Shown here: positions 38,799 to 48,169 of the stretch, one piece after another
Layout of the letters: each line of letters starts with the position of its first letter
Position numbering within the stretch: position 1 is the first letter of the stretch
DNA from: an uncultured Mycobacterium sp.
GTDB taxonomy: Bacteria; Actinomycetota; Actinomycetes; Mycobacteriales; Mycobacteriaceae
NCBI GenBank assembly: GCA_900078375.1
Contig: FLQS01000011.1
Coordinates: 62,001 to 126,000 of the forward strand
Direction: 5' to 3'
DNA: 64,000 bases
Notes under the pieces: generated by a model
What the model was told of the DNA's origin: nothing
The model's input: only the letters and a program-made list of their open reading frames with translations
The model's database searches: none
Made by a program: the position numbers and the translations under genes

Positions 38799-39218
38799 CT
38801 ACGCCTCCGCGGGCTGGAAGGCGAAGGTGACGACCTCATTGCCGTCGGCGTCGGTGGCGAACGGAATCATCGTCAGCTCGACGTCCATGCCCCACTTCAG
38901 CTTCTCCGGATCGTTCTCGGTGAGCCGGCCCTCGACGCGCACGACGTCATCGAGCTGCACCAGGCCGACCCCGAACGGGACGAAGTCCTTACCGGTCGGG
39001 CCGATGTAGGGCGCTCCGGGCGCGAAACCCTGGGTGGTCCAGGCCACCAGCGTGCCGCGGCGGGGCAGCTTGACCTCGCTCATACCGGCCGCGCTGCAGC
39101 GCGGGCAGCGTTCCTGACTGGGAAAGACCACGGCCGAACAGCTGGCACATTCACTGCCGATCAGCTGCGGGTTCTCGTCCGGCCAAGTGGAGATTTCGGG
39201 CGCCAGGGCCTTTTGCAT
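38799..39218 (-). CDS. Zn-ribbon/OB-fold (DUF35) acyl-CoA-associated protein
   Basis: 139-residue protein with a rubredoxin-like zinc ribbon, CASCSAVVFPSQERCPRC (~residues 24-41), followed by an OB-fold with FAPGAPYIGPTGKDFVPFGVGLVQLDDVVRVEGRL. DUF35 proteins dock on thiolase-like Ltp enzymes and MaoC-like hydratases in steroid and acyl-CoA degradation. ATG 39218, AAGGATG upstream; the frame continues to 39305 without support. Forms an operon with the thiolase. Confidence 0.9.
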   Translation of the reverse strand: MQKALAPEISTWPDENPQLIGSECASCSAVVFPSQERCPRCSAAGMSEVKLPRRGTLVAWTTQGFAPGAPYIGPTGKDFVPFGVGLVQLDDVVRVEGRLTENDPEKLKWGMDVELTMIPFATDADGNEVVTFAFQPAEA

Positions 39219-39312
39219 AGCGGCATCCTTCGTAGTCCAGGTCAGTAGCGGGATCGTACAACACTGTTGACCGCAGACGGAAACCCCATTCTCATCTGAG
39301 TGCACGTGCTTC

Positions 39313-40302
39313 TCACGTCAGCGCGGGAATCACCTCACGCTCGAACAGTTCGATGCCGGACCGGTCGTAGGCGGCCTCCGGGAAGTAGCAGATCACGTAC
39401 TCGCAGCCCAGCTCGCGCAGTGCCGTCAGGTTCTCGATGACCTGCGCAGGCGTACCCGCGGCGGACTCCGGCGCACTGACCGTCGTCATCATCGCGTCCG
39501 CGGCCGCGTCCCCGCAGACCCCGGACAGCCGGTCGCGCACCCGCTGGACCCGCTGCGTGACATCGTCGGTCGAGGTGCCGATGATCGCGTTCACGTTGGC
39601 CGAGCGGACGATGGCGTTGAAGTCGGTGCCCACCTCGCGACAGTGCTCGGCAAGCACCTGGGATTTGTGCGCGAAGCCATCGGGCTCGGAGGTGAAGTTG
39701 GTGTACTGCGCATACTTCGCAGCGATCTTGAGCGTCACCTTTTCGCCGCCGCCGGCGATCCACAGCGGAATTCCGCTCTCCTGCAACGGCTTAGGCGCGA
39801 CAATCGCCCCGTCGACCTGATAGTGCGAACCGGCGAAACTCACCTTCCCGTCCCGCCACGCGTCGCGCATGATCTGCACACCCTCGTCGAGGCGGGCCAA
39901 CCGCACACCCGCCGAGGGAAACCCGTAGCCGTAGGCGCGCCATTCGTGCTCGTACCACCCGCCGCCGATGCCCATCTGCACCCGGCCGCCGGAGATGATG
40001 TCGGTGGTGGCGGCGACCTTGGCGAGGTAGACGGGGTTCCGATAGCTCATCGCGGTGCACATCTGGCCGAGCTTGATCCGCGAGGTGCTCGCCGCGTAAG
40101 CGGCCATCAGGGTCCACGCCTCGTGAGTGGCTTCGTCGGTGGGCATCGGCACGGTGTGGAAATGGTCGTAGACCCACAGCGAGTCCCACGGTCCCGCGTC
40201 GGCGTGATCGGCCAGATCACGCATTACCTGCCAGTGCTTTTCAATGGGGATGCCGACCAGATCCAATCGCCAACCCTGAGGAATGAACAGTCCGAATCGC
40301 AT
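39313..40302 (-). CDS. LLM-class F420-dependent oxidoreductase
   Basis: 329-residue luciferase-like monooxygenase-fold protein. Features are MRFGLFIPQGWRLDLVG at the N-terminus, WDSLWVYDHFHTVP, ISGGRVQMGIGGGWYEHEWRAYG, and IPLWIAGGGEKVTLKIAAKYA in the cofactor region. This subgroup (TIGR03560-like) binds F420 in mycobacteria. Substrate unknown. TAGAGT precedes ATG 40302 by 7 nt, so a leaderless transcript is likely; the longer frame to 40401 overlaps the amidase end. Confidence 0.88.
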   Translation of the reverse strand: MRFGLFIPQGWRLDLVGIPIEKHWQVMRDLADHADAGPWDSLWVYDHFHTVPMPTDEATHEAWTLMAAYAASTSRIKLGQMCTAMSYRNPVYLAKVAATTDIISGGRVQMGIGGGWYEHEWRAYGYGFPSAGVRLARLDEGVQIMRDAWRDGKVSFAGSHYQVDGAIVAPKPLQESGIPLWIAGGGEKVTLKIAAKYAQYTNFTSEPDGFAHKSQVLAEHCREVGTDFNAIVRSANVNAIIGTSTDDVTQRVQRVRDRLSGVCGDAAADAMMTTVSAPESAAGTPAQVIENLTALRELGCEYVICYFPEAAYDRSGIELFEREVIPALT

Positions 40303-40312
40303 GCCCTCGACT

Positions 40313-41707
40313 CTACGGCGGCGGCCGCCACCCGCCGAGGGTCGCCTCGAGGTGTGCCGCCACCGCCAGCGCCGTGGCGTCCTGCCATGGCCGCGCGGCA
40401 ATCTGGACGCCGATCGGCAAACCGTCGGAGGACGTTCCGCACCGGACCACGACGGCGGGCCAGCCGGTGAGGTTGTGCGCCATCAGGTGGGAGAAGTCGC
40501 TGATCTCCACCAGCCCGTGATGGTGCGGCTTGGCCGGAGAAGGCATGGCCGGTCCGATGATCACGTCGTAGCCGACCATGAACGACAGCATCTCGAGGCG
40601 GAAGGTGTCGATGTCGACCAGCCGGCGCCGGGCATCGGTCAACGTGAACTCGATGCCGCGGGCCTGCCGCAGGAACTCGGCGAGTTCTTCGGAGGGATCG
40701 GTGGCGCCCATCGCGGCCAGGTCCGCCTCGAAGCCCTCGCCCCGGTCCCCACCCAGAAAGACTGATTCCCAAAGCAATTCGATCGTTCGGTCTAGGCATG
40801 CGGGCTGATCCCAGCGGACGGTCGCCCCGGTATCGGCGACGGCCTGCGCGGCCGCGGTGACGACGGCGGCGACCTGGGCCTGCGGCGGGGAGATGCCGTC
40901 GAGGAGGTAGGTCGCCACCCGCAGGGAGGCGAGGTCGACGTCATCGGGGTTGCCGAGTGGAGCAGCCGCGGCGTACGGATCGCCCAGGTCCGGGCCGCTC
41001 ATGATCGACAAGCCCAACTGCAGGTCGGCGACCGAACGGGCCAGTGGCCCATAGCAGTTGAAGGGCCCGAAGATGCCGGGGGCGTCGCCGAAGACGCTGC
41101 CCGTCCTGGGGATCCGCCCATGCGTGGGCTTGAGCCCGGCGATGCCGCAGTTGTGCGATGGCTGGCGGATGCTGCCACCGCCGTCGGAACCCACACTCAG
41201 AGCTGCACCACCGGCGCTGACGAGCGCGGCCGACCCGCCGCTGCTGCCGCCAGGGGTGCGCTCGTGATCGAACGGATTGTTGGTGCGCCCGTACAGGTTG
41301 TTGTTGGACTCGCCGCCCCGCCCCATCTCCGGCACATTGGTCATCCCCAGCACGATGGCGCCCTCGGCGCGTAGCCGGGACACCACCGTCGCATCCCGGT
41401 CGGCCACCGCCCGCAGCGCAGGACTGCCACCCGAGCAGGCCAGCCCGGACACCAGCATCACGTCCTTGACCACCACCGGCAGCCCGTGTGCGCGGCCGAG
41501 TGGCTCACCCCGCGCGGCCCGCTCGTCGGCATCGGCGGCCGCGCGCCGGAGCAGGTCCGGATCAGCGGCAGCGACCAGGGCATTGAGCCGGGGGTTGACG
41601 GCATCGATCCGGGCCAGGTGGGCGTCGAGGACCTCCCGGCAGGAGACCGCACGCGCCGTCATCAGGCGGACGAGCTCGTGGGCGGGCAGCTGACAGAGGT
41701 CGGTCAT
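40313..41707 (-). CDS. Amidase-signature family enzyme
   Basis: 464-residue amidase-signature hydrolase from ATG 41707. The Ser-cisSer-Lys triad is visible as Lys81 (VVVKDVM), cis-Ser near 155-156 (TPGGSSGGSAA) and nucleophile Ser near 179 (SDGGGSIRQPS). It hydrolyses an amide bond; without the other GatCAB subunits nearby it is a free amidase of unknown substrate rather than the tRNA amidotransferase. A further in-frame start at 41728 lies at the foot of a hairpin. Confidence 0.9.
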   Translation of the reverse strand: MTDLCQLPAHELVRLMTARAVSCREVLDAHLARIDAVNPRLNALVAAADPDLLRRAAADADERAARGEPLGRAHGLPVVVKDVMLVSGLACSGGSPALRAVADRDATVVSRLRAEGAIVLGMTNVPEMGRGGESNNNLYGRTNNPFDHERTPGGSSGGSAALVSAGGAALSVGSDGGGSIRQPSHNCGIAGLKPTHGRIPRTGSVFGDAPGIFGPFNCYGPLARSVADLQLGLSIMSGPDLGDPYAAAAPLGNPDDVDLASLRVATYLLDGISPPQAQVAAVVTAAAQAVADTGATVRWDQPACLDRTIELLWESVFLGGDRGEGFEADLAAMGATDPSEELAEFLRQARGIEFTLTDARRRLVDIDTFRLEMLSFMVGYDVIIGPAMPSPAKPHHHGLVEISDFSHLMAHNLTGWPAVVVRCGTSSDGLPIGVQIAARPWQDATALAVAAHLEATLGGWRPPP

Positions 41708-42263
41708 GTCCGCAATGCTGATACGCAAAGGGCGCGACTTCCTCGGTTTGACCGAAGAACTCGCGCCCTAGGACGCCCCCGAGACGGCAATCGGCCCCTC
41801 CCATCCGGGAGGGGCCAATGCTCCCCCTTGCCTCCTCATTCCCCTGGCGTAATGCCCATCACACCGCAAAACCTAGCTGAGAGCAAGCTGAGATGCTGCA
41901 ATTCAGCAAAAATTTTTCGGCGCTTAGGCTAATCAACTTCGAACGGCTGTCCGCTTATCCGCTTTTGACAAATGTCGAGATCAGGAGCACTTACCCGAAT
42001 CGCGAGCGACGGCAAATCGCACACCAAAACGGCGATAAGGTAATTCAGCCAGCAACCGAGGTCTCGGAACGATATAAGCGGCAACGAACCGTTGTTTGCT
42101 CATATTGTCGGCATCGACGTTTGTCGCAGGTCACACCGCAATGACAGTCCGCGTAGTGGATTTGCGATTTTGCAGTGCCGAGCGGGTGGTCAGCACCCGC
42201 CGCGACGCTGGCCGCCGGTACCCGAGCCGCCGTCCTGGCAATGACCTGACAAGGGCTCGACTC
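41708..42263. other. 556-bp gene-poor region with two stacked hairpins
   Basis: No convincing protein gene. Next to the amidase start is a near-perfect 18-bp hairpin (41730-41747 with 41751-41768, two mismatches, loop TTG). Adjacent is a 10-bp GC stem, GGCCCCTCCC-ATCC-GGGAGGGGCC (41793-41816). On the minus strand a 23-codon ORF (41839-41768) passes through the second hairpin and ends at the base of the first. From ~41860 to 42150 the DNA is clearly less GC-rich than the neighbours. The layout fits a structured 5' leader for the amidase, or terminators of the upstream acyl-CoA synthetase gene. Confidence 0.5.
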
Positions 42264-43760
42264 CTAAGGCGCGGCGCCGGTGTACATCGCGGCCACTTCG
42301 CGAAGGGCGACCTTCAGCGACGGGTTCCGTGGCAACTCGGCAACCACGACCACCGCGACGGGCACACAGTGCTTGGGAAGAGCGTCACGGACCAGGCCGA
42401 CAAGTTCGTCCGGGTCGGGCGCCGGACAACCCGAGATCGGCTCCACCGCCGCGAACGGCACCTCGCCGAGCCGGGCATCGGGAACGCCGACCACGGCGGC
42501 ATCGCGCACCGCGGGGTGGGAGACGAGCACCCGGCGAACAGTCTCCGGCAGGACCTTGAAACCACCGCGGTTGATCGCGCCATCGGCGCGGCCATGCAGC
42601 GTGATGAACCCGTCGACGTCGATGGCAGCGAGGTCGTTGGTGCGGATCCAGTCCGGGCTGATGGCCGCGATCCTGGCCTCCAGCACACCCTGCTCGCCCA
42701 CCGGCACCTCGCCGCCTCCCTCCGGGTCGATGATCCGGACCTGCGTGTTGGGCATCACCCGACCTGAGCTCGCCCGCTTGACGGCGCCGAACTCACGGTA
42801 GAGCTCGGGCGTCCAGGTGCACACCGATCCGGCGAATTCCGTTGCGCCGTAAGCCAACAGGACCGGCACACCGTAGCGTTCCTCGAAGGCGTCCCGGGTC
42901 TCGGGGTCCAGCGGGCCGGCCGCACTGATCACGTATTCGAGCGAAGCGAGGTCCTCACGCGGCAGGTTGGCATCGAGCAGCATCCGCACCGCCGCGGGCT
43001 GCAGGCCGCAGCGGCGGACCCCGTACGTCTTCACCACGCGCACCCACTCGGCGACGCTGAACTTCTCCAGCAGGGCGATCCGCTTGCCCAGATAGGCGCC
43101 GGTGATCAGCTGGCACACCCCGCCGATCCCGCCGAGAGGCCAATACATCAGCTCGGGCGGATCGTCTGCGGCGGCGCCGCCGATAGCCACACTGGCCACG
43201 GTGTGCTCCAGCACGGAAGCGGGGATGATATGTCGTTTTGGCGGGCCGGTGGTCCCGCTGGTGAGCACATGCAGGCCGGTGGCACCGTCCCGGCCCGCCG
43301 CGCGCAGCCGGTCCGACACTCGCTCGATACCGGAAACCCGTTCTACGGTGGGTGATTTCAGCGACACCGCGATACCCGCCGTGCCCGTGTGCCGCGCCGC
43401 TGCGATCGCGGGCTCGGTCCAGTCGTCGCGATCGGCGACGACTGCGGCCAGCTCCAGCTGCACGATGTCCCGGCCGATCGCCTCCGCCGACTGGAACGAA
43501 TAGAGCATCGAGACCCATCGGCCTGCCCCGAGCAACCCCACCACGGCGGCTGCCAGTGGCGGCCGGTTACGGGCCACCACCCCCACTGCCGCACCGTCGG
43601 CGACGCCGGCCGCCCGCAAGGCATCCTCGATGCCGTCGGCGTAGGCGGCGATGTCGGCACCGGTGTACCACCGGCCGTTGAACTCGATGCAGGGCGCGCT
43701 GCCGTACCCAGCCAGGCTGGTGGCCAGCGTGCTGCTGATCGTCGCGGCGGGGTCGCTCAC
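42264..43760 (-). CDS. AMP-forming acyl-CoA synthetase (FadD-like)
   Basis: 498-residue adenylate-forming enzyme. The P-loop motif is LTSGTTGPPKRH, followed by YGATEFAG (A5), TNDLAAIDVDGFITLHGRADGAINRGGFKVLPETV (A7-A8 hinge) and the C-terminal catalytic lysine in RNPSLKVALRE (A10). It activates a carboxylic acid with ATP and transfers it to CoA; acid unknown. It is shorter than typical long-chain FadDs. GTG start 43760 follows TAGCGT by 6 nt, a leaderless pattern. Confidence 0.9.
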   Translation of the reverse strand: MSDPAATISSTLATSLAGYGSAPCIEFNGRWYTGADIAAYADGIEDALRAAGVADGAAVGVVARNRPPLAAAVVGLLGAGRWVSMLYSFQSAEAIGRDIVQLELAAVVADRDDWTEPAIAAARHTGTAGIAVSLKSPTVERVSGIERVSDRLRAAGRDGATGLHVLTSGTTGPPKRHIIPASVLEHTVASVAIGGAAADDPPELMYWPLGGIGGVCQLITGAYLGKRIALLEKFSVAEWVRVVKTYGVRRCGLQPAAVRMLLDANLPREDLASLEYVISAAGPLDPETRDAFEERYGVPVLLAYGATEFAGSVCTWTPELYREFGAVKRASSGRVMPNTQVRIIDPEGGGEVPVGEQGVLEARIAAISPDWIRTNDLAAIDVDGFITLHGRADGAINRGGFKVLPETVRRVLVSHPAVRDAAVVGVPDARLGEVPFAAVEPISGCPAPDPDELVGLVRDALPKHCVPVAVVVVAELPRNPSLKVALREVAAMYTGAAP

Positions 43761-43827
43761 GGGCCCACGCTAACCGACGAGCGCGGGATGTTGCCGAACC
43801 GCACCTTGGCGACGACGATGGGGGCTC

Positions 43828-44376
43828 ATGACCACGCCCGCCGCAGAACCATTGAGCGAAGACGAGGTCCGCTGGGTCATCGAATCCTTCTGGACGCTGG
43901 ATGCAGGCAAGGCGCACCTGGCTGACTTCCTGCCGATCATGGACGACGAATTCGTGGTTCGCGCCGTCGACGAGAACGGCAACGAGGTGGCCAGGTTCGA
44001 GGGGCTTGCGGGAATCGAAGACCACCAAGACGGAAAGATGGATTTCTTCGACGAGGCTTTCCAGCTGGATACCTTCCAGATCACCGAGCCCGGGCTTGCC
44101 GTCGTCGTGCACACCACCGCGACGTGGACGTTCCGGCACCGCGCTCCCCGGGCCGCGACCAGCGAAATCTGCGTCGCAGACCTCGCGCACGAATGGCAGG
44201 TGCGAAGGCATCCCGTGCGTCTCACAGCGGTCATGACCGGACACACGTGCACGAGATTCGACTTCCGACCGGGCCAGGCGCCGTCCGCTGCGACCGGTCG
44301 CCAAGCGGTCAAGCAGTCCAGCGTGGACTTACACCTGGATCCCGAGGCTCTGATGAGGCCGGATCCGCGCGGCTGA
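43828..44376 (+). CDS. Hypothetical NTF2/SnoaL-like protein
   Basis: 182-residue soluble protein. Residues ~10-120 suggest an NTF2-like cone fold: SEDEVRWVIESFWTLDAGKAHLADFLPIMDDEFVVRA, then a beta-rich part ending VVVHTTATWTFRHRAP. The C-terminal ~60 residues are basic with VKQSSVDLHLDPEALMRPDPRG. No catalytic residues can be assigned. ATG 43828; divergent from the acyl-CoA synthetase, 67 bp apart. Confidence 0.7.
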   Translation: MTTPAAEPLSEDEVRWVIESFWTLDAGKAHLADFLPIMDDEFVVRAVDENGNEVARFEGLAGIEDHQDGKMDFFDEAFQLDTFQITEPGLAVVVHTTATWTFRHRAPRAATSEICVADLAHEWQVRRHPVRLTAVMTGHTCTRFDFRPGQAPSAATGRQAVKQSSVDLHLDPEALMRPDPRG

Positions 44377-44477
44377 ACCCACAGCAGACACCCAGCTCAT
44401 CGATACCCAGCCGCCTTGCCGGTGTGCCACGATCTGCCGGTGTCGTGGTCCGATGATCGGCTCGCACCCGCCCCGCG

Positions 44478-44708
44478 ATGCGCGACGAGTCCGGCAATTG
44501 GGTTGGCCGCCTGCGGCCCCGGCTGGTCGTCGGCATGGTCGTCTGGTTGGTCGTGATGATCGGCTGGCTGACGCCGGCCGGGTTCGACGCCGTCGACGAC
44601 ACCAACACGGTCATCGGTGAAGGGCTGACGCGAAAGGCCCGGAGAAACGTGATGTTTCTCCGGGCCAACGCGTTATGCGGAACTACAGCAGTGAGGCCGG
44701 CGGGTTGA
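44478..44708 (+). CDS. Possible small single-TM protein
   Basis: 76-codon frame with one convincing hydrophobic helix, RLVVGMVVWLVVMIGWLTPAG (~16-36), following a short polar N-terminus. Against it: the C-terminal part runs through a strong 13-bp hairpin (44636-44666) and overlaps the 3' end of fadB by 26 bp, and no ribosome site is evident. It may be a decayed or shortened membrane gene. Confidence 0.3.
   Translation: MRDESGNWVGRLRPRLVVGMVVWLVVMIGWLTPAGFDAVDDTNTVIGEGLTRKARRNVMFLRANALCGTTAVRPAG
44636..44666. terminator. Strong hairpin, probable fadB terminator
   Basis: GGCCCGGAGAAAC (44636-44648) pairs perfectly with GTTTCTCCGGGCC (44654-44666) around a 5-nt loop, 17 bp beyond the fadB stop. 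No U-run follows, as is usual for mycobacterial intrinsic terminators. Confidence 0.7.
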
Positions 44709-46839
44709 ACCGCTCGCCGTACTTGGCCGCCAGTTCCTTGGCCCGCGCCACGAAGGCTTCCTTACCGATACCGGCCGGGCCCTCGTAGCCGACGATGAAC
44801 TGCGCCGAGCCACCGGTCCACGGCGGGAAACCGATGCCTAGGATCGAGCCGATGTTGGCGTCAGCTGTCGTCGTCAACACGCCTTCGTCGATGCACTTCT
44901 GGGTCTCCAGCGCCTCGGCGAACAGCATGCGGTCGACCATGTCCTGGATCGGGATCTCGGAGGTTCCTGAGTTGAAAGTCTCCTTGAGCCCGGGCCACAG
45001 CTGGGTGCGCTTACCGTCGACGTACTCGTAGAACCCGGCGCCCTTGAGCCGCGACGGACGGCCGATCTCGATCATCTTCTCGACGACCGCCTCGGCCGGG
45101 TGCGCCTCGTAGGTGCCACCGGCATCTTCGATGCCCTTGCGCGACGCAACGGCGATCTTGTGCATGAGTTCGAGGTTGAGCTCATCGGAGAGCTGCAGCG
45201 GCGCCGCCGGGTAACCGGCCTGACCTCCCGCATGCTCGATGCTGGCCGGGGCGACACCCTCACCGAGCATGGCCAGCGCCTCGTTGACGAACGTGCCGAT
45301 GACGCGGCTGGTGAAGAAGCCGCGGCTGTCGTTGACGACGATCGGCGTCTTGCCGATGGCGAGCGTGTAGTCGAACACCCGGGCCAGAGCTTCATCAGAG
45401 GTCTTCTCGCCCTTGATGATTTCGACCAAGGGCATCTTGTCGACGGGTGAGAAGAAGTGGATCCCGATGAAATCTTCCTGGCGCTTCACGCCGGACGCGA
45501 GCCCGGTGATCGGCAGCGTCGAGGTGTTCGAGCCCAGCAGCGCGTTGGGCTCGACGATGTCCTCGATCTCCTGGAACACCTGGTGCTTGAGTTCCTGGCT
45601 CTCGAAGACCGCTTCGATGACGAAGTCGACACCCTTGAAATCGGCCGGATCGGCACTCGGGATGATCCGCGCCAGCAGCGCGTCGCTCTTCTCCTGCGTG
45701 GTCTTGCCGCGCTCGAGCGCCTTGGCCTCGATCTTCTCCGAGTAGTTCTTGCCCTTCTCGGCGGCCTCGATGCTGACGTCCTTGAGCACGACGTCGTACC
45801 CGGCCTTGGCCGAGACGTAGGCGATTCCGGCGCCCATCATGCCGGCACCGAGGACACCGATCTTGGTGATCGGGGTCTTGCCGATGCCCTCGGGCCGCGA
45901 ACCGCCCGAGCTGATGAACTGCATATCGAAGAAAAACGCCTGGATCATGTTCTTGGCGACCTGGCCGGTGACCAGCTCGGTGAAGTAGCGGCTCTCGATC
46001 CGGCTGGCGGTATCGAAGTCGACCTGCGCACCCTCGATCGCGGCGGCCAGGATCGCCTTGGGCGCAGGCATATTCGCGCCCTTGAGCTGCTTGCGCAGCA
46101 GTGCCGGGAACGACGGCAGGATGGCCGCGAGCGCCGGGGAGGACGGAGTGCCGCCCGGCATCTTGTAACCCTTCTTGTCCCAGGGCTGCTCAAACGCCTC
46201 GGGATTGGCCTTGATCCACGCCTTGGCGGCTGGGACCAATTCGTCGATTGTGTCGACCAATTCGTCGACCAGCCCGATTTCCTTGGCCTTGGCAGGCTTG
46301 AACCGGGTGCCCTGGCTCAGCACGGTCATGAACGCGTTCTGGATACCGAGCATCCGCACGGTGCGGGTGACGCCGCCACCGCCGGGCAGCAGGCCCAGCG
46401 AAACCTCGGGCAGGCCAAGGACACTGCCCTTGACATCGGCCGCGATCCGGTGATGAGTCGCCAGCGCGATCTCCAGGCCACCACCCAGGGCGGCGCCGTT
46501 GATGGCGGCGACGACCGGCTTGCCGAAAGTCTCCAGCGTGCGCAGCGCCTTCTTGACGGTTTCCACCGTGGTGAAGGCGTCACCGGCGTTCTCCGGGCCG
46601 AGATGGATCATCGACTTGAGATCGCCACCGGCGAAGAAGGTTTTCTTCGCGCTGGTGATGACGACGCCGGTGATCGAATCTGGATCTTCTTTGACAAGAC
46701 GTACTAACTTTTCTACGGCCTTGTTCATCGACTCGGTGTAGTGCTCGTTCATCACGTTCGCCGACCCGGTCGGGTCGTCCAGCGTCAGCGTGACGATGCC
46801 GTCGGCATCCTTGTCCCACTGGATTGTGTTCTCAGCCAT
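44683..46839 (-). CDS. fadB: Fatty-acid oxidation complex alpha subunit (enoyl-CoA hydratase/3-hydroxyacyl-CoA dehydrogenase)
   Basis: 718-residue bifunctional protein. Residues ~1-190 are the crotonase domain: FAGGDLKSM and INGAALGGGLEIAL (oxyanion hole), GLPEVSLGLLPGGGGVTRTVR (catalytic Glu region). From ~330 follows the NAD-binding 3-hydroxyacyl-CoA dehydrogenase: IGVLGAGMMGAGIAYVSAKAG, HFFSPVDKMPLVEI (catalytic His). ATG 46839 (MAENTIQWD) is chosen; the frame extends to 46929 into fadA. It forms with FadA the trifunctional beta-oxidation complex (Rv0860/Rv0859). The gap to fadA is 4 bp. Confidence 0.96.
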   Translation of the reverse strand: MAENTIQWDKDADGIVTLTLDDPTGSANVMNEHYTESMNKAVEKLVRLVKEDPDSITGVVITSAKKTFFAGGDLKSMIHLGPENAGDAFTTVETVKKALRTLETFGKPVVAAINGAALGGGLEIALATHHRIAADVKGSVLGLPEVSLGLLPGGGGVTRTVRMLGIQNAFMTVLSQGTRFKPAKAKEIGLVDELVDTIDELVPAAKAWIKANPEAFEQPWDKKGYKMPGGTPSSPALAAILPSFPALLRKQLKGANMPAPKAILAAAIEGAQVDFDTASRIESRYFTELVTGQVAKNMIQAFFFDMQFISSGGSRPEGIGKTPITKIGVLGAGMMGAGIAYVSAKAGYDVVLKDVSIEAAEKGKNYSEKIEAKALERGKTTQEKSDALLARIIPSADPADFKGVDFVIEAVFESQELKHQVFQEIEDIVEPNALLGSNTSTLPITGLASGVKRQEDFIGIHFFSPVDKMPLVEIIKGEKTSDEALARVFDYTLAIGKTPIVVNDSRGFFTSRVIGTFVNEALAMLGEGVAPASIEHAGGQAGYPAAPLQLSDELNLELMHKIAVASRKGIEDAGGTYEAHPAEAVVEKMIEIGRPSRLKGAGFYEYVDGKRTQLWPGLKETFNSGTSEIPIQDMVDRMLFAEALETQKCIDEGVLTTTADANIGSILGIGFPPWTGGSAQFIVGYEGPAGIGKEAFVARAKELAAKYGERFNPPASLL

Positions 46840-46843
46840 TGCC

Positions 46844-48055
46844 TTAGACCCTCTCGATGATGGTGGCCACACCCATGCCGCCGCCGATACACAGCGTGAT
46901 GAGGGCACGCTTGGCGCCCCGGCGCTCAAGCTCGTCGACCATGGTTCCGGTGATCATGGCGCCGGTGGCGCCCAGTGGGTGGCCCATCGCGATGGCGCCA
47001 CCGTTTACGTTCAGCTTCTCGTCGGGAATGTTCAGGTCCTTCTGGAACTTCAACACCACCGAGGCGAAGGCCTCGTTGAGCTCGAACAGGTCGATGTCGT
47101 CGACCGTCAAGCCGGCCCGGTCCAGCACCTTGCGGGTGGCCGGGGTGGGTCCGGTCAGCATGATCGTCGCGTCGGCGCCACTGGTGGCGGTCGCCACGAT
47201 CCGGGCCCGCGGGGTCAGCCCCTGGGACTTTCCGGCCGCCTCTGAACCGACCAGCACCAGCGCGGCGCCGTCGACGATGCCCGAGCTGTTACCGCCGGTG
47301 TGAACGTGGTTGATCTTCTCGACCCAGTGGTACTTCTGCAGCGCCACATCGTCGAAGCCGCCCATCGAGCCGATCCCGTCGAATGCGGTGCGCAGCTTAC
47401 CGAGGCTTTCCACGGTGGTCTCGGGACGCATGTGCTCGTCGTGGTCGAGGATCAGCAGGCCGTTCTGATCGCGGACCGGAACGACGGATTTGGCGAAGTA
47501 GCCGCCCGACCATGCCGCGGCCGCGCGCTCCTGCGAACGGACCGCGTAGGCGTCGACGTCCTCGCGGGAGAAGCCCTCGATGGTGGCGATCAGATCGGCG
47601 CCGATGCCCTGCGGGGCGATGTAGTTGTCATAGGTCACGACGACGTCGCTGAACATGGCGCCACCGTCGGAACCCATCGGGACGCGGGTCATCGACTCGA
47701 CGCCACCAGCGAGGACCAGGTCGTCCCAGCCGGAGCGCACCTTCTGCGCGGCGATGTTGACGGCCTCCAGGCCGGATGCGCAGAAGCGATTGAGCTGCAC
47801 GCCGCCGGTGGTGTCGGGCAAGCCTGCGGCCAGCACGGCGGTGCGGGCGATATCGCCGCCCTGGTCGCCGACCGGCGAGACGACACCGAGAATGACATCG
47901 CTGATCAGGGTCTCGTCCAGGTCGGGATGCCGGCTGCGGAGTTCGTCGATCAGGCCGACGACGAGGTTGATCGGCTTGACCTCGGTCAATGCGCCGCCGC
48001 GCTGCTTGCCGCGCGGGGTGCGGATGGCCTCGTAGATGAAGGCTTCTTCGGACAT
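46844..48055 (-). CDS. fadA: Acetyl-CoA acyltransferase (thiolase), trifunctional complex beta subunit
   Basis: 403-residue thiolase that cleaves 3-ketoacyl-CoA. Nucleophile Cys is in [13 protein letters not shown] (~92), the catalytic His in [16 protein letters not shown] (~350), and the second Cys in [10 protein letters not shown] (~390). ATG 48055, with CCTGGAGAG upstream. First gene of the fadA-fadB operon; an inverted repeat GACCG-N5-CGGTC at 48095-48109 lies 40 bp upstream and could be an operator. Confidence 0.96.
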   Translation of the reverse strand: MSEEAFIYEAIRTPRGKQRGGALTEVKPINLVVGLIDELRSRHPDLDETLISDVILGVVSPVGDQGGDIARTAVLAAGLPDTTGGVQLNRFCASGLEAVNIAAQKVRSGWDDLVLAGGVESMTRVPMGSDGGAMFSDVVVTYDNYIAPQGIGADLIATIEGFSREDVDAYAVRSQERAAAAWSGGYFAKSVVPVRDQNGLLILDHDEHMRPETTVESLGKLRTAFDGIGSMGGFDDVALQKYHWVEKINHVHTGGNSSGIVDGAALVLVGSEAAGKSQGLTPRARIVATATSGADATIMLTGPTPATRKVLDRAGLTVDDIDLFELNEAFASVVLKFQKDLNIPDEKLNVNGGAIAMGHPLGATGAMITGTMVDELERRGAKRALITLCIGGGMGVATIIERV

Positions 48056-48094
48056 GTGTGTTCTCTCCAGGTCCTATTCGGAATTGGGCGTGAC

Positions 48095-48109
48095 GACCGA
48101 ATGACGGTC
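48095..48109. promoter_or_regulatory. Inverted repeat upstream of fadA-fadB
   Basis: GACCG-AATGA-CGGTC, a perfect 5-bp inverted repeat 40 bp before the fadA start. Possible regulator site; short enough to arise by chance. Confidence 0.3.
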
Positions 48110-48169
48110 ATCCTCTGAACGCGAAGCCTACCAAGCCCGCCCAACCAGATGGTTGGGCGGCTTCCGGCA

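Noticed and set aside
40313..41707. GatA subunit of the tRNA amidotransferase
   Set aside because: Has the amidase signature, but no gatB or gatC nearby and the sequence lacks GatA-specific blocks that I could recognise.
41893..42144. 83-codon plus-strand ORF in the region before the acyl-CoA synthetase end
   Set aside because: No ribosome site, no recognisable fold and weak codon bias; probably chance in a less GC-rich stretch.
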